From Rallus limicola (lineage: Eukaryota > Chordata > Aves > Gruiformes > Rallidae), in NCBI GenBank assembly GCA_022605955.1, contig JAKCOZ010000021.1, positions 14,186,161-14,250,160 of the forward strand: DNA of 64,000 nt, read 5' to 3'. Under the pieces are notes generated by a model that searched no databases, was not told the DNA's origin, and saw only the letters and a program-made list of their open reading frames with translations. This document shows positions 51,089 through 62,201 of the stretch, one piece after another (within the stretch, counting starts at the first letter, position 1; the number at the start of each line of letters is the position of its first letter). The translations under genes and the position numbers were made by a program.

Positions 51089-54000
51089 TCACCGTGTGTG
51101 AAGGAAAAGCTCGGCCTTCGCCTTGAGATCGTTTGTGCAGGTGTGGTGGTTTGGCCCTGGCTAGAGGCCAAATGCCCACCAAGCCGCTCGCTCACTCCCT
51201 CTTCTCAGCCCAACAGGGGAGAAAATATATGGTGGGAGGCTTAGGACCTGAGATAAGGACAGAGGGGTGACTTTCCAATTAGAGCAATGGGCCAGACAGA
51301 CTCAGCACAGAGTAAAAGAAAGAAAAGGGATTTACTACTACTACGACTACCCAGGCAGTGAACCAGAGTCCTTGCATTTCTTCCCGCTTGGCAAGGACGC
51401 CTGCTTCACTTCACAGAGGGGCGCAGGAGTTGAGGCGGGATGGGGCCTGTGCAGATGAACTCTCAAAGCCAGGTCAGCAAGAATGGGTGGTCCATAGACC
51501 TGGGGTCCTGCAGGCGGGCCCCCCACATGGACCAGTGGGCAGCAGCTGGGCGTGCAGTGGCCAGTGCAGTGATGCAACAGTAGGTAGCCAGGGGAACATG
51601 GTGATGTAACAATGAGGCCACGTGATGATGCACCAGTGTAGGGCTGCTCTCTAGCTGCTGGCTGTGTCTGGGACCTCAGATCGGTACCTCTGGAGCAAGA
51701 GGAGTGAGCGCAGTGTCGCAGCTCCTGGACAGCTCTTGGAAGGAACCATAGAGTACTGCCACACTGTTGGCACCCAAAAGGCACTTGAGGAGCACAATGG
51801 AAAAAAGGAGAGAGGTAAGCAGCGGGCTGATGGAGAGGGCCCAGCTCTGGGACCACGGCACCTGCCGTTTCTTACCACTGCCTATTGAGCTGGGATCTGA
51901 GTGTCTCTGTCTTCCTAGGTCAAGCCCGGAAGCGAGCACCTGGGAGAATGGCTGCTGGGCCTCCCACTCGGGGCCAAGGTCCCTGTGCCACCTCACTCCG
52001 AGCATGTCTTCACTAGGGGAAAGCTGGGGAAAATGGTAAGGGAAGTGGAAAGGGGCAGAGAAGCTCTCTTCTTTTAGGGGGTCCCCGTCATTCAGAGATG
52101 TCCTTGTGGCCACCTGCTGTGCACTGGGAACTGCAGCCCCTCCACCGCACAGGGCTGGGGAGTTGAGGGAGCCTCTTGGCTCTGCAGTGCCAAGAGAAAG
52201 GAGACCTCGCCCATAGCAGCGCTCCAGGCTGGGCAGAGCTGCATGAAGCAAAAATGTTGCTCTTCCACCTAAGAAACCCTTCACCTTTCCCTGAGGACAG
52301 CTTGGCACCTCTGGGGAGCCCAATCCCGGTTTGCAGGCATAGCAAATTGCAAGGGGGAAAGAGGGGGCTGTGGACAGCATTTCAGCTGAGCTCCTTACAG
52401 GGGCGGCAGCACTGGACACAACCCTCACAGTCCTGCAGTACACAGGTCCTTGAATTCCTACAGCAACAGTCCATGGCCACCACATAGCGGATGTGGGCAG
52501 AGGCTTTTTCTCTGCTGGACAGTCTCCGGGGTGCTGATCTTTCCCCCGGGTGGGACATAAGCCGGGAATTAGTCTAGACCTGGGAGGTTTGGAAATGCCC
52601 TCCCATGTGCGTGATGAGGTCAGGAGTGTGTTGGTTGCTACTGCTCTGCCTGCCCCCATCATACTCAGGAACATGCATCCCTCTTGCAGCTTCACCAGCC
52701 ATCCGGCTATTTTAACCTGGGAGATCCCTGCTGTCGCCAGTTGAGCACAGAGTACAACAACCTGCACGACCCACACCTAAAGAAGTATTTCAACCACAAA
52801 GACAACCTCCAAAGGCTGAGGAGAGAGGGCTTCATCACCAGCGACGACAGAGTAGGCTTGGGTGTCTCTGGCCTGGTGAAAAGAGTTCCCTCCGAGGAGG
52901 GTTCTCTGAGCCAGAGACAGTGTATGCAGAGGAGCAGCTCCCCTCCTGCTGCTTGGGTTGGGGCTGCTTTGGGGAAGGCAGTCTGCGTAGCTGGCTTGAC
53001 AGTGCTTGGGTGATTTCTCCCCTCACCTCTCCATAGGTGGTGTGCACTGTGAAGGAGTACAATGAGTACAGAAACTATCTGACCAGGCTCAGGCTGGACA
53101 TAGAGGCAGTGGCCCGGCAAGAAAAGGTAAGCGAAGCCAAGGGGTGGCAGATACGCGTCAGCATCACGGTGCTGAGTCCCTGGGCTTGACTGGTTGCATC
53201 TCGGGGAGGCCGACAGTGCAGAGGAGGGGAGGGCTGTCATGGTGGCCTGGGCATTGTGGCAGCGAAAGGACTAACCCTCTGGGAGCTGAGCTAGCACAGG
53301 TTGGGCATGGGCAGGAAGGTGGCGTGCGGGCACGTGAGGTGCTCTGGGAAGCCCTTCTCTTAGGCCCTCATTGCCAGGCTGAAGCAGAGCGCTGGCCTGG
53401 GCCCCTGTGATGCTTCAGCACGCATGGCCGTGAGTGCTTCCGCAGGCAACAGCGAGCTGCAACCTCCTGTCTCCTTTCAGGAAAGGCTTCAGACACGCCT
53501 GACCACATTTAAGGATGCCTCCAAAGTGACAGACACTTCTCCCTCGTTACTGCGGCGGCAGCAGGCTCAAAAACCACGTTGCCCAGCTCCACCCAAGCAC
53601 AGAACAAGCTCCTTCAAATCCAAGGGATGCAGAAGAGAGAAAGGAGCTTGGGACAAAGACCGCACCAAGTCCCATGCTGAGATGGGGCAGGAAGGTGCCA
53701 AGCTGCCTGGCAGTGTCACGAGGATCTCTCAGTGCAGGCCTGTGCTGACTCCTGAACCGAACAGTGAAAGGCCAGTTCCAAAACCGCCTGCACAGCGAGG
53801 CCGAACTGGCAGCTCTCTCGCTGAGGATGGCGTCCCCTCCACGGGCCCGCACTTCTCCCGGCAGCCTGTCCCTCCTCTGCATCCAAAGCCCTCTGCCCAC
53901 ACAGGAGCACAGCGCAGAGGGCTGCGCTTCAAACCTCTCTGTGGGGAGACCCAGACGCCCGGGTCGGAAGCAAGGGCCTTGCCTGGGAGGATTAGGGATG

Positions 54001-54604
54001 CTCTCCTAAGGAGATGTGTGCCAAGTTGATGTGTAGAGACTCTGTGCGGCTCCCCCAGGCAGCTGTGGGAAATGGAAAAGTGGCCCTGGGAAGGAGAAAG
54101 AAGCTGAAAAGCAGGAAGGAGGGTCGTCGTTTAGCAGGGAGGTGGCACGGTGTGCTTTGTCAGGAGGAGCCCCCAAGCTGGGACAACCTTTTGTGTAGGA
54201 ATGTTGTAGTTCTAGTATTCATGAAAAGCCCTGAAACCTGACTCGAGGCTGCTGCGTCAGCCATCGAGAGGGTATAAAATTTTGCTCAGTTGTTATTAAA
54301 GTTGTCTTCGATCCACCACAGTCAGAGTCTGTGCTCTTCAATACGCCACAGGCTGCAAACTCAAGAGTTTACCCCCTGGTGTCTGCAATAAAGAGTTTAT
54401 TCCCCAGGCCACGCTGGGTCTGGGCCTTTTCCTGGCCATAATCTGCCTGACGTTCTTCCCTCCTACAGCGTGTGTCACACTGAGACCCAGTTTCACAGGG
54501 CACCGTAAGGAGGGAGGCGAGAAGCAGCCAGCATTTGGGCCACATTTAGCAAGCCTTGCCAGGGGGCTACTGGAGGGAGGGTGCAGTTCTAGGAAGCCTG
54601 GTAT
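51089..54604 (+). repeat. Array unit 7 of 8 (3,516 bp, diverged)
   Basis: Visibly more diverged than units 1-6. About 52,190-52,310 in intron 2 has many substitutions and roughly 20-30 extra bases. A one-base insertion (GGCACTTGAGG) lies just upstream of the start codon near 51,785. Its 3' flank joins TTTATTCCCCAGG directly to the CCACGCTGGG spacer, dropping about 30 bp kept in units 6 and 8. Confidence 0.96.
51797..54029 (+). CDS. FSIP2-like N-terminal mini-gene, copy 7
   Basis: Exons 51797-51814, 51919-52035, 52690-52851, 53037-53126, 53364-53429 and 53481-54029; 333 codons. Changes against copy 1 include Ser30Pro, Ser69Asn, Met87Arg and several in exon 6. The four differences I see in exon 5 are all silent. 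The protein ends RIRDALLRRCVPS followed by TGA, two residues earlier than copies 1-6 (DLLGSCVPRDV, TAG). The one-base insertion upstream of the ATG breaks the longer upstream open frame found in the other copies, which supports the ATG as the true start. Confidence 0.7.
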
Positions 54605-57600
54605 TCACCGTGTGTGAAGGAAAAGCTCGGCCTTCGCCTTGAGATCGTTTGTGCAGGTGTGGTGGTTTGGCCCTGGCTAGAGGCCAAATGCCCACCAAGC
54701 CGCTCGCTCACTCCCTCTTCTCAGCCCAACAGGGGAGAAAATATATGGTGGGAGGCTTAGGACCTGAGATAAGGACAGAGGGGTGACTTTCCAATTAGAG
54801 CAATGGGCCAGACAGACTCAGCACAGAGTAAAAGAAAGAAAAGGGATTTACTACTACTACGATTACCCAGGCAGTGAACCAGAGTCCTTGCATTTCTTCT
54901 CGCTTGGCAAGGACGCCTGCTTCACTTCACAGAGGGGCGCAGGAGTTGAGGCGGGATGGGGCCTGTGCAGATGAACTCTTAAAGCCAGGTCAGCAAGAAT
55001 GGGTGGTCCATAGACCTGGGGTCCTGCAGGCGGGCCCCCCACATGGACCAGTGGGCAGCAGCTGGGCGTGCAGTGGCCAGTGCAGTGATGCAACAGTAGG
55101 TAGCCAGGGGAACGTGGTGATGTAACAATGAGGCCACATGATGATGCACCAGTGTGGGCTGCTCTCTAGCTGCTGGCTGTGTCTGGGACCTCAGATCGGT
55201 ACCTCTGGAGCAAGAGGAGTGAGCGCAGTGTCGCAGCTCCTGGACAGCTCTTGGAAGGAACCATAGAGTACTGCCACACTGTTGGCGCCCAAAAGGCACT
55301 GAGGAGCACAATGGAAAAAAGGAGAGAGGTAAGCAGCGGGCTGATGGAGAGGGCCCAGCTCTGGGACCACGGCACCTGCCGTTTCTTACCACTGCCTATT
55401 GAGCTGGGATCTGAGTGTCTCTGTCTTCCTAGGTCAAGCCCGGAAGCGAGCACCTGGGAGAATGGCTGCTGGGCCTCCCACTCGGGGCCAAGGTCCCTGT
55501 GTCACCTCACTCCGAGCATGTCTTCACTAGGGGAAAGCTGGGGAAAATGGTAAGGGAAGTGGAAAGGGGCAGAGAAGCTCTCTTCTTTTAGGGGGTCCCC
55601 GTCATTCAGAGATGTCCTTGTGGCCACCTGCTGTCCACTGGGAGCTGCAGCCCCTCCACCGCACAGGGCTGGGGAGTTGAGGGAGCCTCTTGGCTCTGCA
55701 GTGCCAAGAAAAAAGAAGGCCTCACCCATAGCAGCGCTCCAGGCTGGGCAGAGCTGCGTGAAGTAAAAGTGTTGCTCATCCACCTCAAAAAACACAGCTT
55801 GGCACCTCTGGGGAGCCCAATCCCGGTTTGCAGGCAGAGCAAAGTGCCAGGGGGAAAGAGGGGGCTGTGGGCAGCATTTCAGCTGAGCTCCTTACAGGGG
55901 TGGCAGCACTGGGCACAACCCTCACAGTCCTGCAGTACACAGCTCCTTGAATTCCTACAGCAACAGTCCATGGCCACCACATAGCGGATGTGGGCAGAGG
56001 CGGCTTCTCTGCTGGAGAGTCTCCGGGGTGCTGATCTTTCCCCCGGGTGGGACATAAGCCGGGAATTAGTCTAGACCTGGGAGGTTTGGAAATGCCCTCC
56101 CATGTGCGTGATGAGGTCGGGAGTGTGTTGGTTACAACTGCTCTGCCTGCCCCCTTCATACTCAGGAACATGCATCCCTCTTGCAGCTTCACCAGCCATC
56201 CGGCTATTTTAACCTGGGAGATCCCTGCTGTCGCCAGTTGAGCACAGAGTACAACAACCTGCATGACCCACACCTAAAGCAGCATTTTAACCACAAAGAC
56301 AACCTCCAAATGCTGAGGAGAGAGGGCTTCATCACCAGCGACGACAGAGTAGGCTTGGGTGTCTCTGGCCTGGTGAAAAGAGTTCCCTCCGAGGAGGGTT
56401 CTCTGAGCCAGAGACAGTGTATGCAGAGGAGCAGCTCCCCTCCTGCTGCTTGGGTTGGGGCTGCTTTGGGGAAGGCAGTCTGCGTAGCTGGCTTGACAGT
56501 GCTTGGGTGATTTCTCCCCTCACCTCTCCATAGGTGGTGTGCACTGTGAAGGAGTACAATGAGTACAGAAACTATCTGACCAGGCTCAGGCTGGACATAG
56601 AGGCAGTGGCCCGGCGAGAAAAGGTAAGCGAAGCCAAGGGGTGGCAGATACGCGTCAGCAGCACGGTGCTGAGCCCCTGGTCTTGACTGGCTGCATCTCG
56701 GGGAGGCCATCAGTGCAGAGGAGGGGAGGGCTGTCATGGTGGCCTGGGCATTGTGGCAGCGAAAGGACTACCCCTCTGGGAGCTGAGCTAGCACAGGTTG
56801 GGCATGGGCAGGAAGGTGGCGTGCGGGCACGTGAGGTGCTCTGGGAAGCCCTTCTCTTAGGCCCTCATTGCCAGGCTGAAGCAGAGCGCTGGCCTGGGCC
56901 CCTGTGATGCTTCAGCACGCATGGCCGTGAGTGCTTCCGCAGGCAACAGCGAGCTGCAACCTCCTGTCTCCTTTCAGGAAAGGCTTCAGACACGCCTGAC
57001 CACATTTAAGGATGCCTCCAAAGTGACAGACACTTCTTCCTCGTTACTGCGGCGGCAGCAGGCTCAAAAACCACGTTGCCCAACTCCACCCAAGCACAGA
57101 ACAAGCTCCTTCAAATCCAAGGGATGCAGAGGAGAGAAAGGAGCTTGGGACAAAGACCGCACCAAGTCCCATGCTGAGATGGGGCAGGAAGGTGCCAAGC
57201 TGCCTGGCAGTGTCACGAGGATCTCTCAGTGCAGGCCTGTGCTGACTCCTGAACCGAACAGTGAAAGGCCAGTTCCAAAACCGCCTGCACAGCGAGGCCG
57301 AACTGGCAGCTCTCTCGCTGAGGATGGCGTCCCCTCCACGGGCCCACACTTCTCCCGGCAGCCTGTCCCTCCTCTGCATCCAAAGCCCTCTGCCCACACA
57401 GGAGCACAGCGCAGAGGGCTGCGCTTCAAACCTCTCTGTGGGGAGACCCAGACGCCCGGGTCGGAAGCGAGGGCCTTGCCTGGGAGGATTAGGGATGCTC
57501 TCCTAAGGAGATGTGTGCCAAGTTGATGTGTAGAGACTCTGTGCGGCTCCCCCAGGCAGCTGTGGGAAATGGAAAAGTGGCCCTGGGAAGGAGAAAGAAG

Positions 57601-58140
57601 CTGAAAAGCAGGAAGGAGGGTCGTCGTTTAGCAGGGAGGTGGCACGGTGTGCTTTGTCAGGAGGAGCCCCCAAGCTGGGACAACCTTTTGTATAGGAATG
57701 TTGTAGTTCTAGTATTCATGAAAAGCCCTGAAACCTGACTCGAGGCTGCTGCGTCAGCCATCGAGAGGGTATAAAATTTTGCTCAGTTGTTATTAAAGTT
57801 GTCTTCGATCCACCATCCACCACAGTCGGAGTCTGTGCTCTTCAATACGCCACAGGCCGCAAACTCAAGAGTTTACCCCCTGGTGTCTGCAATAAAGAGT
57901 TTATTCCCCAGTGCTTGCTTGGGCGCAGCTTCATTCAAGCCAGGCCACGCTGGGTCTGGGCCTTTTCCCGGCCATAATCTGCCTGACGTTCTTCCCTCCT
58001 ACAGCGTGTGTCACACTGAGACCCAGTTTCACAGGGCACCGTAAGGAGGGAGGCGAGAAGCAGCCAGCATTTGGGCCACGTTTAGCAAGCCTTGCCAGGG
58101 GGCTACTGGAGGGAGGGTGCAGTTCTAGGAAGCCTGGTAT
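54605..58140 (+). repeat. Array unit 8 of 8 (3,536 bp, diverged)
   Basis: Last complete unit. It shares the alternative gene end and AATAAA-bearing 3' flank of unit 7, but its intron 2 is of the unit 1-6 type. A ninth unit starts at 58141 but homology stops at about 58187, after the leader. Confidence 0.97.
55311..57526 (+). CDS. FSIP2-like N-terminal mini-gene, copy 8
   Basis: Exons 55311-55328, 55433-55549, 56187-56348, 56534-56623, 56861-56926 and 56978-57526; 333 codons. Private changes fall in the FSIP2-like core: Lys77Gln and Tyr78His (LKQHFNH for LKKYFNH) and Gln127Arg. Ser69Asn and the alternative C-terminus are shared with copy 7. Splice sites and frame are intact. Confidence 0.7.
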
Positions 58141-58187
58141 TCACCGTGTGTGAAGGAAAAGCTCGGCCTTCGCCTTGAGATCGTTTG
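58141..58187 (+). repeat. Truncated ninth unit leader
   Basis: The first 47 bases of a further unit, identical in wording to the other leaders. Homology then stops just before the position where the LTR-like block begins in units 1-8. Confidence 0.85.
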
Positions 58188-58424
58188 TCCAGTGCCCTTT
58201 CTCAAACCCAGCTCCCCCAGAAGCTCCGCACAAACACGGGCTGTCACTGCACCAGAGACAGACTGTGGCATCTCCAGCTGGGGAGTGGTCTGTCCCATGT
58301 TGCTTTGGCGTGGTCTGTGCAGAGCTGGGGCAGGCATAATGCGGAGGCCAAAACTGTGCACTTCAGTGGGTAGAAGCAGGCCGTGCCAAGGCTCCTGCTA
58401 AGGGCAGGGGGCTGGGAGCAGCAG

Positions 58425-58830
58425 AAGAGGGAAAGGAGCTTGGGACAAAGAACGCACTAAACTCCCCGTCTGAGATGGGGCAAGAAGGTGCCAAGCTGCC
58501 TGGGAGCATCAGGAGGATCTGTCAGCCTGTGCCTATTCTTAGCCCTGAACTGAATTGTGGAAGGCCTGTCACAATGTCAACGACATGACAAGGCAGAACG
58601 GGCAGCTATCTCACTGAGGATGGCCTACCCTCCACAGGCCCGGACTTCTCCAGGCAGTCCGTCCGTCCAGTGCATCTAAAGCCCTCTGCCCACACAGGAG
58701 CATGGCACAGAGGAGTGCACCTCTAGCTTCTCTGTGGAGAGCCCCAGACGCTCGTGTCGGGCCTGGCCTGAGAGCTATGTGGATGCTCTCCTGGGGAGCT
58801 GTGTGGGGCAGGAGAGGTGTAGAGCCTCTG
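58425..58830 (+). pseudogene. Decayed FSIP2-like exon 6
   Basis: Aligns by eye with the second half of array exon 6: AAAGGAGCTTGGGACAAAGA, GATGGGGCAAGAAGGTGCCA, CCCTCTGCCCACACAGGAGC and GATGCTCTCCTGGGGAGCTG. The match is clearly diverged. A CGA codon of the array genes is TGA here (58586-58588), and small indels occur. It is a remnant of an older unit, with no LTR-like block between it and the ninth leader. Confidence 0.8.
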
Positions 58831-59396
58831 CACAGCTCCACCAGGCAGCAAACTCACAGTTTACACCCTTGTCACCCCCACACTTCCACAGCCAGCCCCT
58901 CTCCCTCCCAGGCTGCAAAAGTCCTTCTCTCCTAGCTGTGCCAACCAGAGTTCTCTCCTGTTCCCTGGCAAGATTCTCAGCATGCAGAGAGAGAGACGCT
59001 GGCTGTAAGCTACTAAATATGCTCCTGTGCAGCTTTGCTGCCACTGTGAGCCAGCAGCCCCATGGGCCCTCTTCTCAGTCATGTCATCACACAAACCCAC
59101 CAGCAGCTAACACATCTGCCCTCTGCCACTCCAGCCCCACAAAGGTCACTCTTGATTCTGTTCTTAACCTTTTGGATTTTCTTGCCCCCTACTCCTCTAC
59201 CCTATTTCCCTGTCCTGAATTGGAATGGCAAAACCACAGCACATTGGAGTGAAAATGTGTTTGTAGCTGAGCTGGCTGAGTGGACGCAGGCAGGCAGCAC
59301 TGTGTTCTTATGCCACCTCTGCACATAGGCCCCTGCCAAGACTTTCAGCAGAGACCTCCTGCCCTCGCTGAGCTCCCGGAGTTCTCTGTAGTCAAC

Positions 59397-59580
59397 TGTG
59401 GTGGTTTGGCCCTGGCTGGAGGGCAGATGCCCACCAAAGCCGCTCTGGTATCACACTCCCCTTTTCAGTTCGACAGGAGAGAAAAGTGCGGAGGCTCACA
59501 GCCATGCGCTTGAGCAGGTACAAGCAGGCCGTGCCAAGGCTCCCGCAAAGGGCAGGGGGGTGGGAGCAGCCCCCTCTCTA
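59397..59580 (+). mobile_element. Second, diverged LTR-like fragment
   Basis: Starts TGTGGTGGTTTGGCCCTGGC like the block in the array, but continues TGGAGGGCAGATGCCCACCA and CAGTTCGACAGGAGAGAAAA. It is thus a separate insertion or subfamily. Its right part (AAGCAGGCCGTGCCAAGGCT) recurs at about 58,376-58,395. Confidence 0.6.
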
Positions 59581-59953
59581 AGGGGAACTCACCACCCTGC
59601 TGTGCCACTGGCCAGCTTGGCCTTTGGTGGCCCCCTAAGCAGTTGCACTTTATGACATGGCTCCAAGGCAGCAAGCTGGGCCTCTTCCCCTTAAAAAGTT
59701 TAACAGACAGAGATTGTTTCGGCCTCAGGACTTCTAACCCTTCACTTTAGTGGGTAAAACGGCCCCTTGCCTTCAGTGTGGTTTTTAAAAGTCCACTGCA
59801 GCATTCAAAAGTAGAGAATGCTTTGTGAATATGCGTGTCACCCCTGCACAAGGGCTCTGCTACCCTTCTCTGTATCATTGTAATTTTAGTTTATGGTGCT
59901 GCTGACGTGAATGCCCAGGTCCAGGCAACGGCAGGCCACAACACCTGTGTGAT

Positions 59954-60300
59954 GTGACCTTTCAGGAAAGGCTTTGGCCACACCTAACTGCATCACAGCA
60001 TGCCCAAAAACTGCTTGGTGAGATAGACAGGTCTTGCCTGTTACAGAGGCTGCAGCCTCAGGAGCCATCTTGCCCACCTCCCCCACAAATCGGGGCTATG
60101 CAGAGTAGTGACCAGCTCCAAAGCGTGGCAGGCAGAGAATGCACCAGTACACTTGGGGAACTCACATCATTGCTACTTGGTACTTGCGGCTTTAAGAGAG
60201 ACAAGGAGGGATTAGAACATTCCTACGAGACACAACGTGAACATTATTTCCTATATATAGTTTTTTTTCTTTAAAATTTATTTATTCCCAAATATCCAAG
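59954..60300 (+). pseudogene. Diverged FSIP2-like exon 6 start
   Basis: After an acceptor-like CCTTTCAG the frame reads ERLWPHLTASQHAQKLLGEI, then LLQRLQPQEPSCPPPPQ. This mirrors ERLQTRLTTF, LLRRQQAQKPRCPTPPK of the array genes at low identity. The frame runs on into unrelated sequence. A shorter relative of the same block follows at 60,951-61,180, sharing GCCACCTCCCCCACAA-like wording and ACACTTGGGGAACTCACATC. Confidence 0.7.
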
Positions 60301-60403
60301 GTTTGGAAATGCCCTCCCATGGGTGTGGTGAGCTCGGAAGTGTGTTGGTTGCTACTGCTCTGCCTGCCCCCTTCATACTCAGGAACATGCATCCCTCTTG
60401 CAG

Positions 60404-60565
60404 CTTCACCAGCCATCCGGCTATTTTAACCTGGGAGATCCCTGCTGTCGCCAGTTGAGCACAGAGTACAACAGCCTGCACGACCCACACCTAAAGAAGT
60501 ATTTCAACCACAAAGACAACCTCCAAAGGCTGAGGAGAGAGGGCTTCATCACCAGTGACAACAGA
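60404..60565 (+). pseudogene. Orphan FSIP2-like exon 3
   Basis: A 162-bp match to array exon 3 with the acceptor (CCTCTTGCAG) and donor (AGA|GTAGGC) intact and the frame open. It has Met87Arg, as in copy 7, and SDNR for SDDR. Homology covers 60,299-60,660, taking in the end of intron 2 and the start of intron 3. It then jumps directly to sequence of the exon 6 end (about 60,661). Exons 4 and 5 are missing, so this is a deleted unit, although this single exon could still be spliced into a transcript. Confidence 0.8.
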
Positions 60566-60660
60566 GTAGGCTTGGGTGTCACTGGGCTGGTAAAGAGTTC
60601 CCTCCAAGGAGGGTTCTCTGAGCCAGAGACGGTGTATGCAGAGGAGCAGCTCCCCTCCTG

Positions 60661-60882
60661 CTGGCCTGGGAGCTATATGGATGCTCTCCTGAGGAGCTGT
60701 GTGGGGCAGGAGAGGTGTGGAGCCTCTGCACAGCTCCACCAGGCAGCAAACTCACAGTTTACACCCTTGTCACCCCCACACTTCCACAGCCAGCCCCTCT
60801 CCCTCCCAGGCTGCAAAAGTCCTTCTCTCCTGGCTGTGCCAACCAGAGTTCTCTCCTGTTCCCTGGCAAGATTCTCAGCATG
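60661..60882 (+). repeat. Duplicate of 58,760-58,985
   Basis: The block GATGCTCTCCTGAGGAGCTG through CACAGCTCCACCAGGCAGCA, TTTACACCCTTGTCACCCCC and GGCTGCAAAAGTCCTTCTCT appears at both places with few changes. It shows that this flank was itself duplicated. Confidence 0.85.
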
Positions 60883-60953
60883 ACCCACACCTAATGAAGT
60901 ATTTCAACTGGAAAGACAACTTCCAAAGGCTGAGGAGAGAGGGCTTCATCACT
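60879..60953 (+). pseudogene. Partial FSIP2-like exon 3 remnant
   Basis: About 75 bp starting CATGACCCACACCTAATGAA and ending GAGGGCTTCATCACT, matching the second half of exon 3 (HDPHLMKYFNWKDNFQRLRR). The donor is lost. Confidence 0.8.
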
Positions 60954-61164
60954 GCTTGGCGAGATTAACAGGCAAGATCTGTCTCAGAGGCTGCTGCAGC
61001 CTAAGGAGCCATCTTGCCCACCTCCCCCACAAGTTGGGGCTATGCAGAGAAGTGACCAGCCTCCAAAGCGTGGGCAGGCAGAGAATGCACCAGTACACTT
61101 GGGGAACTCACATCATTGCTACTTGGTACTTGTGGCGGAGGGAACAGAACATTCCTACAAGACA

Positions 61165-61215
61165 CAACCTAATTTTATTTTTTATATATTTATATATATT
61201 TATATTTATTTATAC
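61165..61215. repeat. TA-rich low-complexity tract
   Basis: A run of TATATTTATATATATTTA-type sequence separating the decayed array flank from the MAP1LC3A side. Confidence 0.7.
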
Positions 61216-62201
61216 CTTTGTATAGATTCAACTGGGTGGGATTTTAGCATATACATTTCCTTCGGTATAATACATGAGAAAGAGGAATGGGAACATAGCA
61301 AATATAAAACAGTACATTCCTTGAGCAAACTGCCACACTGAGACTGTAACATTGCATGCAATGGGGAGACAGAAGGGAAATCAATTTTATTTAAAAAACC
61401 CAGACAATCTACATCCGACTCTGAAAAGAGGAGCAGTACTATGTATGGCAAACTTGTATAAAATAAAAATAAATTCCACTCTTACATCTAGTATGCTTTA
61501 AAGTGCAATGAAGCCTGACTTATTTACCTACAGGATACAGGAAAGATCACTCCCTCTACCCATTCCAATCCCCCCCAAAAAAAACAAACCCTCACAACCC
61601 AATAAAATGTAAAGGATATACATTATCCACAGTCCTATAGATATGCCTACATCTACTCAGTAGCACCAAGAATCTGATCTGGGCATAAACAAAATCATTT
61701 AAAACTTAGGAGAATGGGAACATTTGTTTGCTGCTTTAGCAGTCCTCCTGCCCTTTCTTAATGTCTCAGAGGAGAAGCGTCTCTCCCTGTGCAGAAAGGG
61801 GAGGCAGCAGCATCCTGTCCTCTCCATCACCAGCTGAACTGCCTTGTCAGTAGGCTACAAACGCAAAGAGCACAGCAAGAGCAGGTGAGGGTTACACAAA
61901 GAGGATGACATAGGACACTGAGGCCCCGTGTGTGTATGGGCATCTACATTTGTGGGTACATGGGTGTGTGTGTAGAGGGAGTAGGACTTAATGACACAAA
62001 GGTAGAAGGGTTGCGCGAGTCCAACACACTCTGACAGCCTCTCTGGTCATGGTGATGGGAAGCAGAGGGAGGGAGGAAGGAGAGAGGGAGAGGGAGTCAG
62101 GATAGCTCCCCTTCTGTGAACCTCTAGCTGTGCTGTCTTACAAGACAGGGAGCCTGTATGCTATAGTTCATTTGTCTCCACATGCCACCTCTTGGCAGGC
62201 C
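61216..62201 (-). other. MAP1LC3A: Probable MAP1LC3A 3' UTR and downstream DNA
   Basis: Follows the MAP1LC3A stop on the minus strand. A canonical AATAAA on that strand lies at 61386-61391 (TTTATT on the plus strand), about 810 bp past the stop, with another at 61205-61210. Purine-rich (62,055-62,100) and TG-rich (61,925-61,975) simple stretches occur. The true cleavage site is not determined. Confidence 0.55.

Noticed and set aside
51676..52776. Minus-strand open frame of 366 codons in unit 7
   Set aside because: It is antisense to the mini-gene and crosses its introns and exons. In units 1-5 the same strand is broken by stops, and the product has no recognisable domain.
30192..58140. CRISPR array or bacterial tandem repeat system
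   Set aside because: Units are kilobases long with introns, in vertebrate DNA with CR1 elements. There are no short spacers or cas genes.
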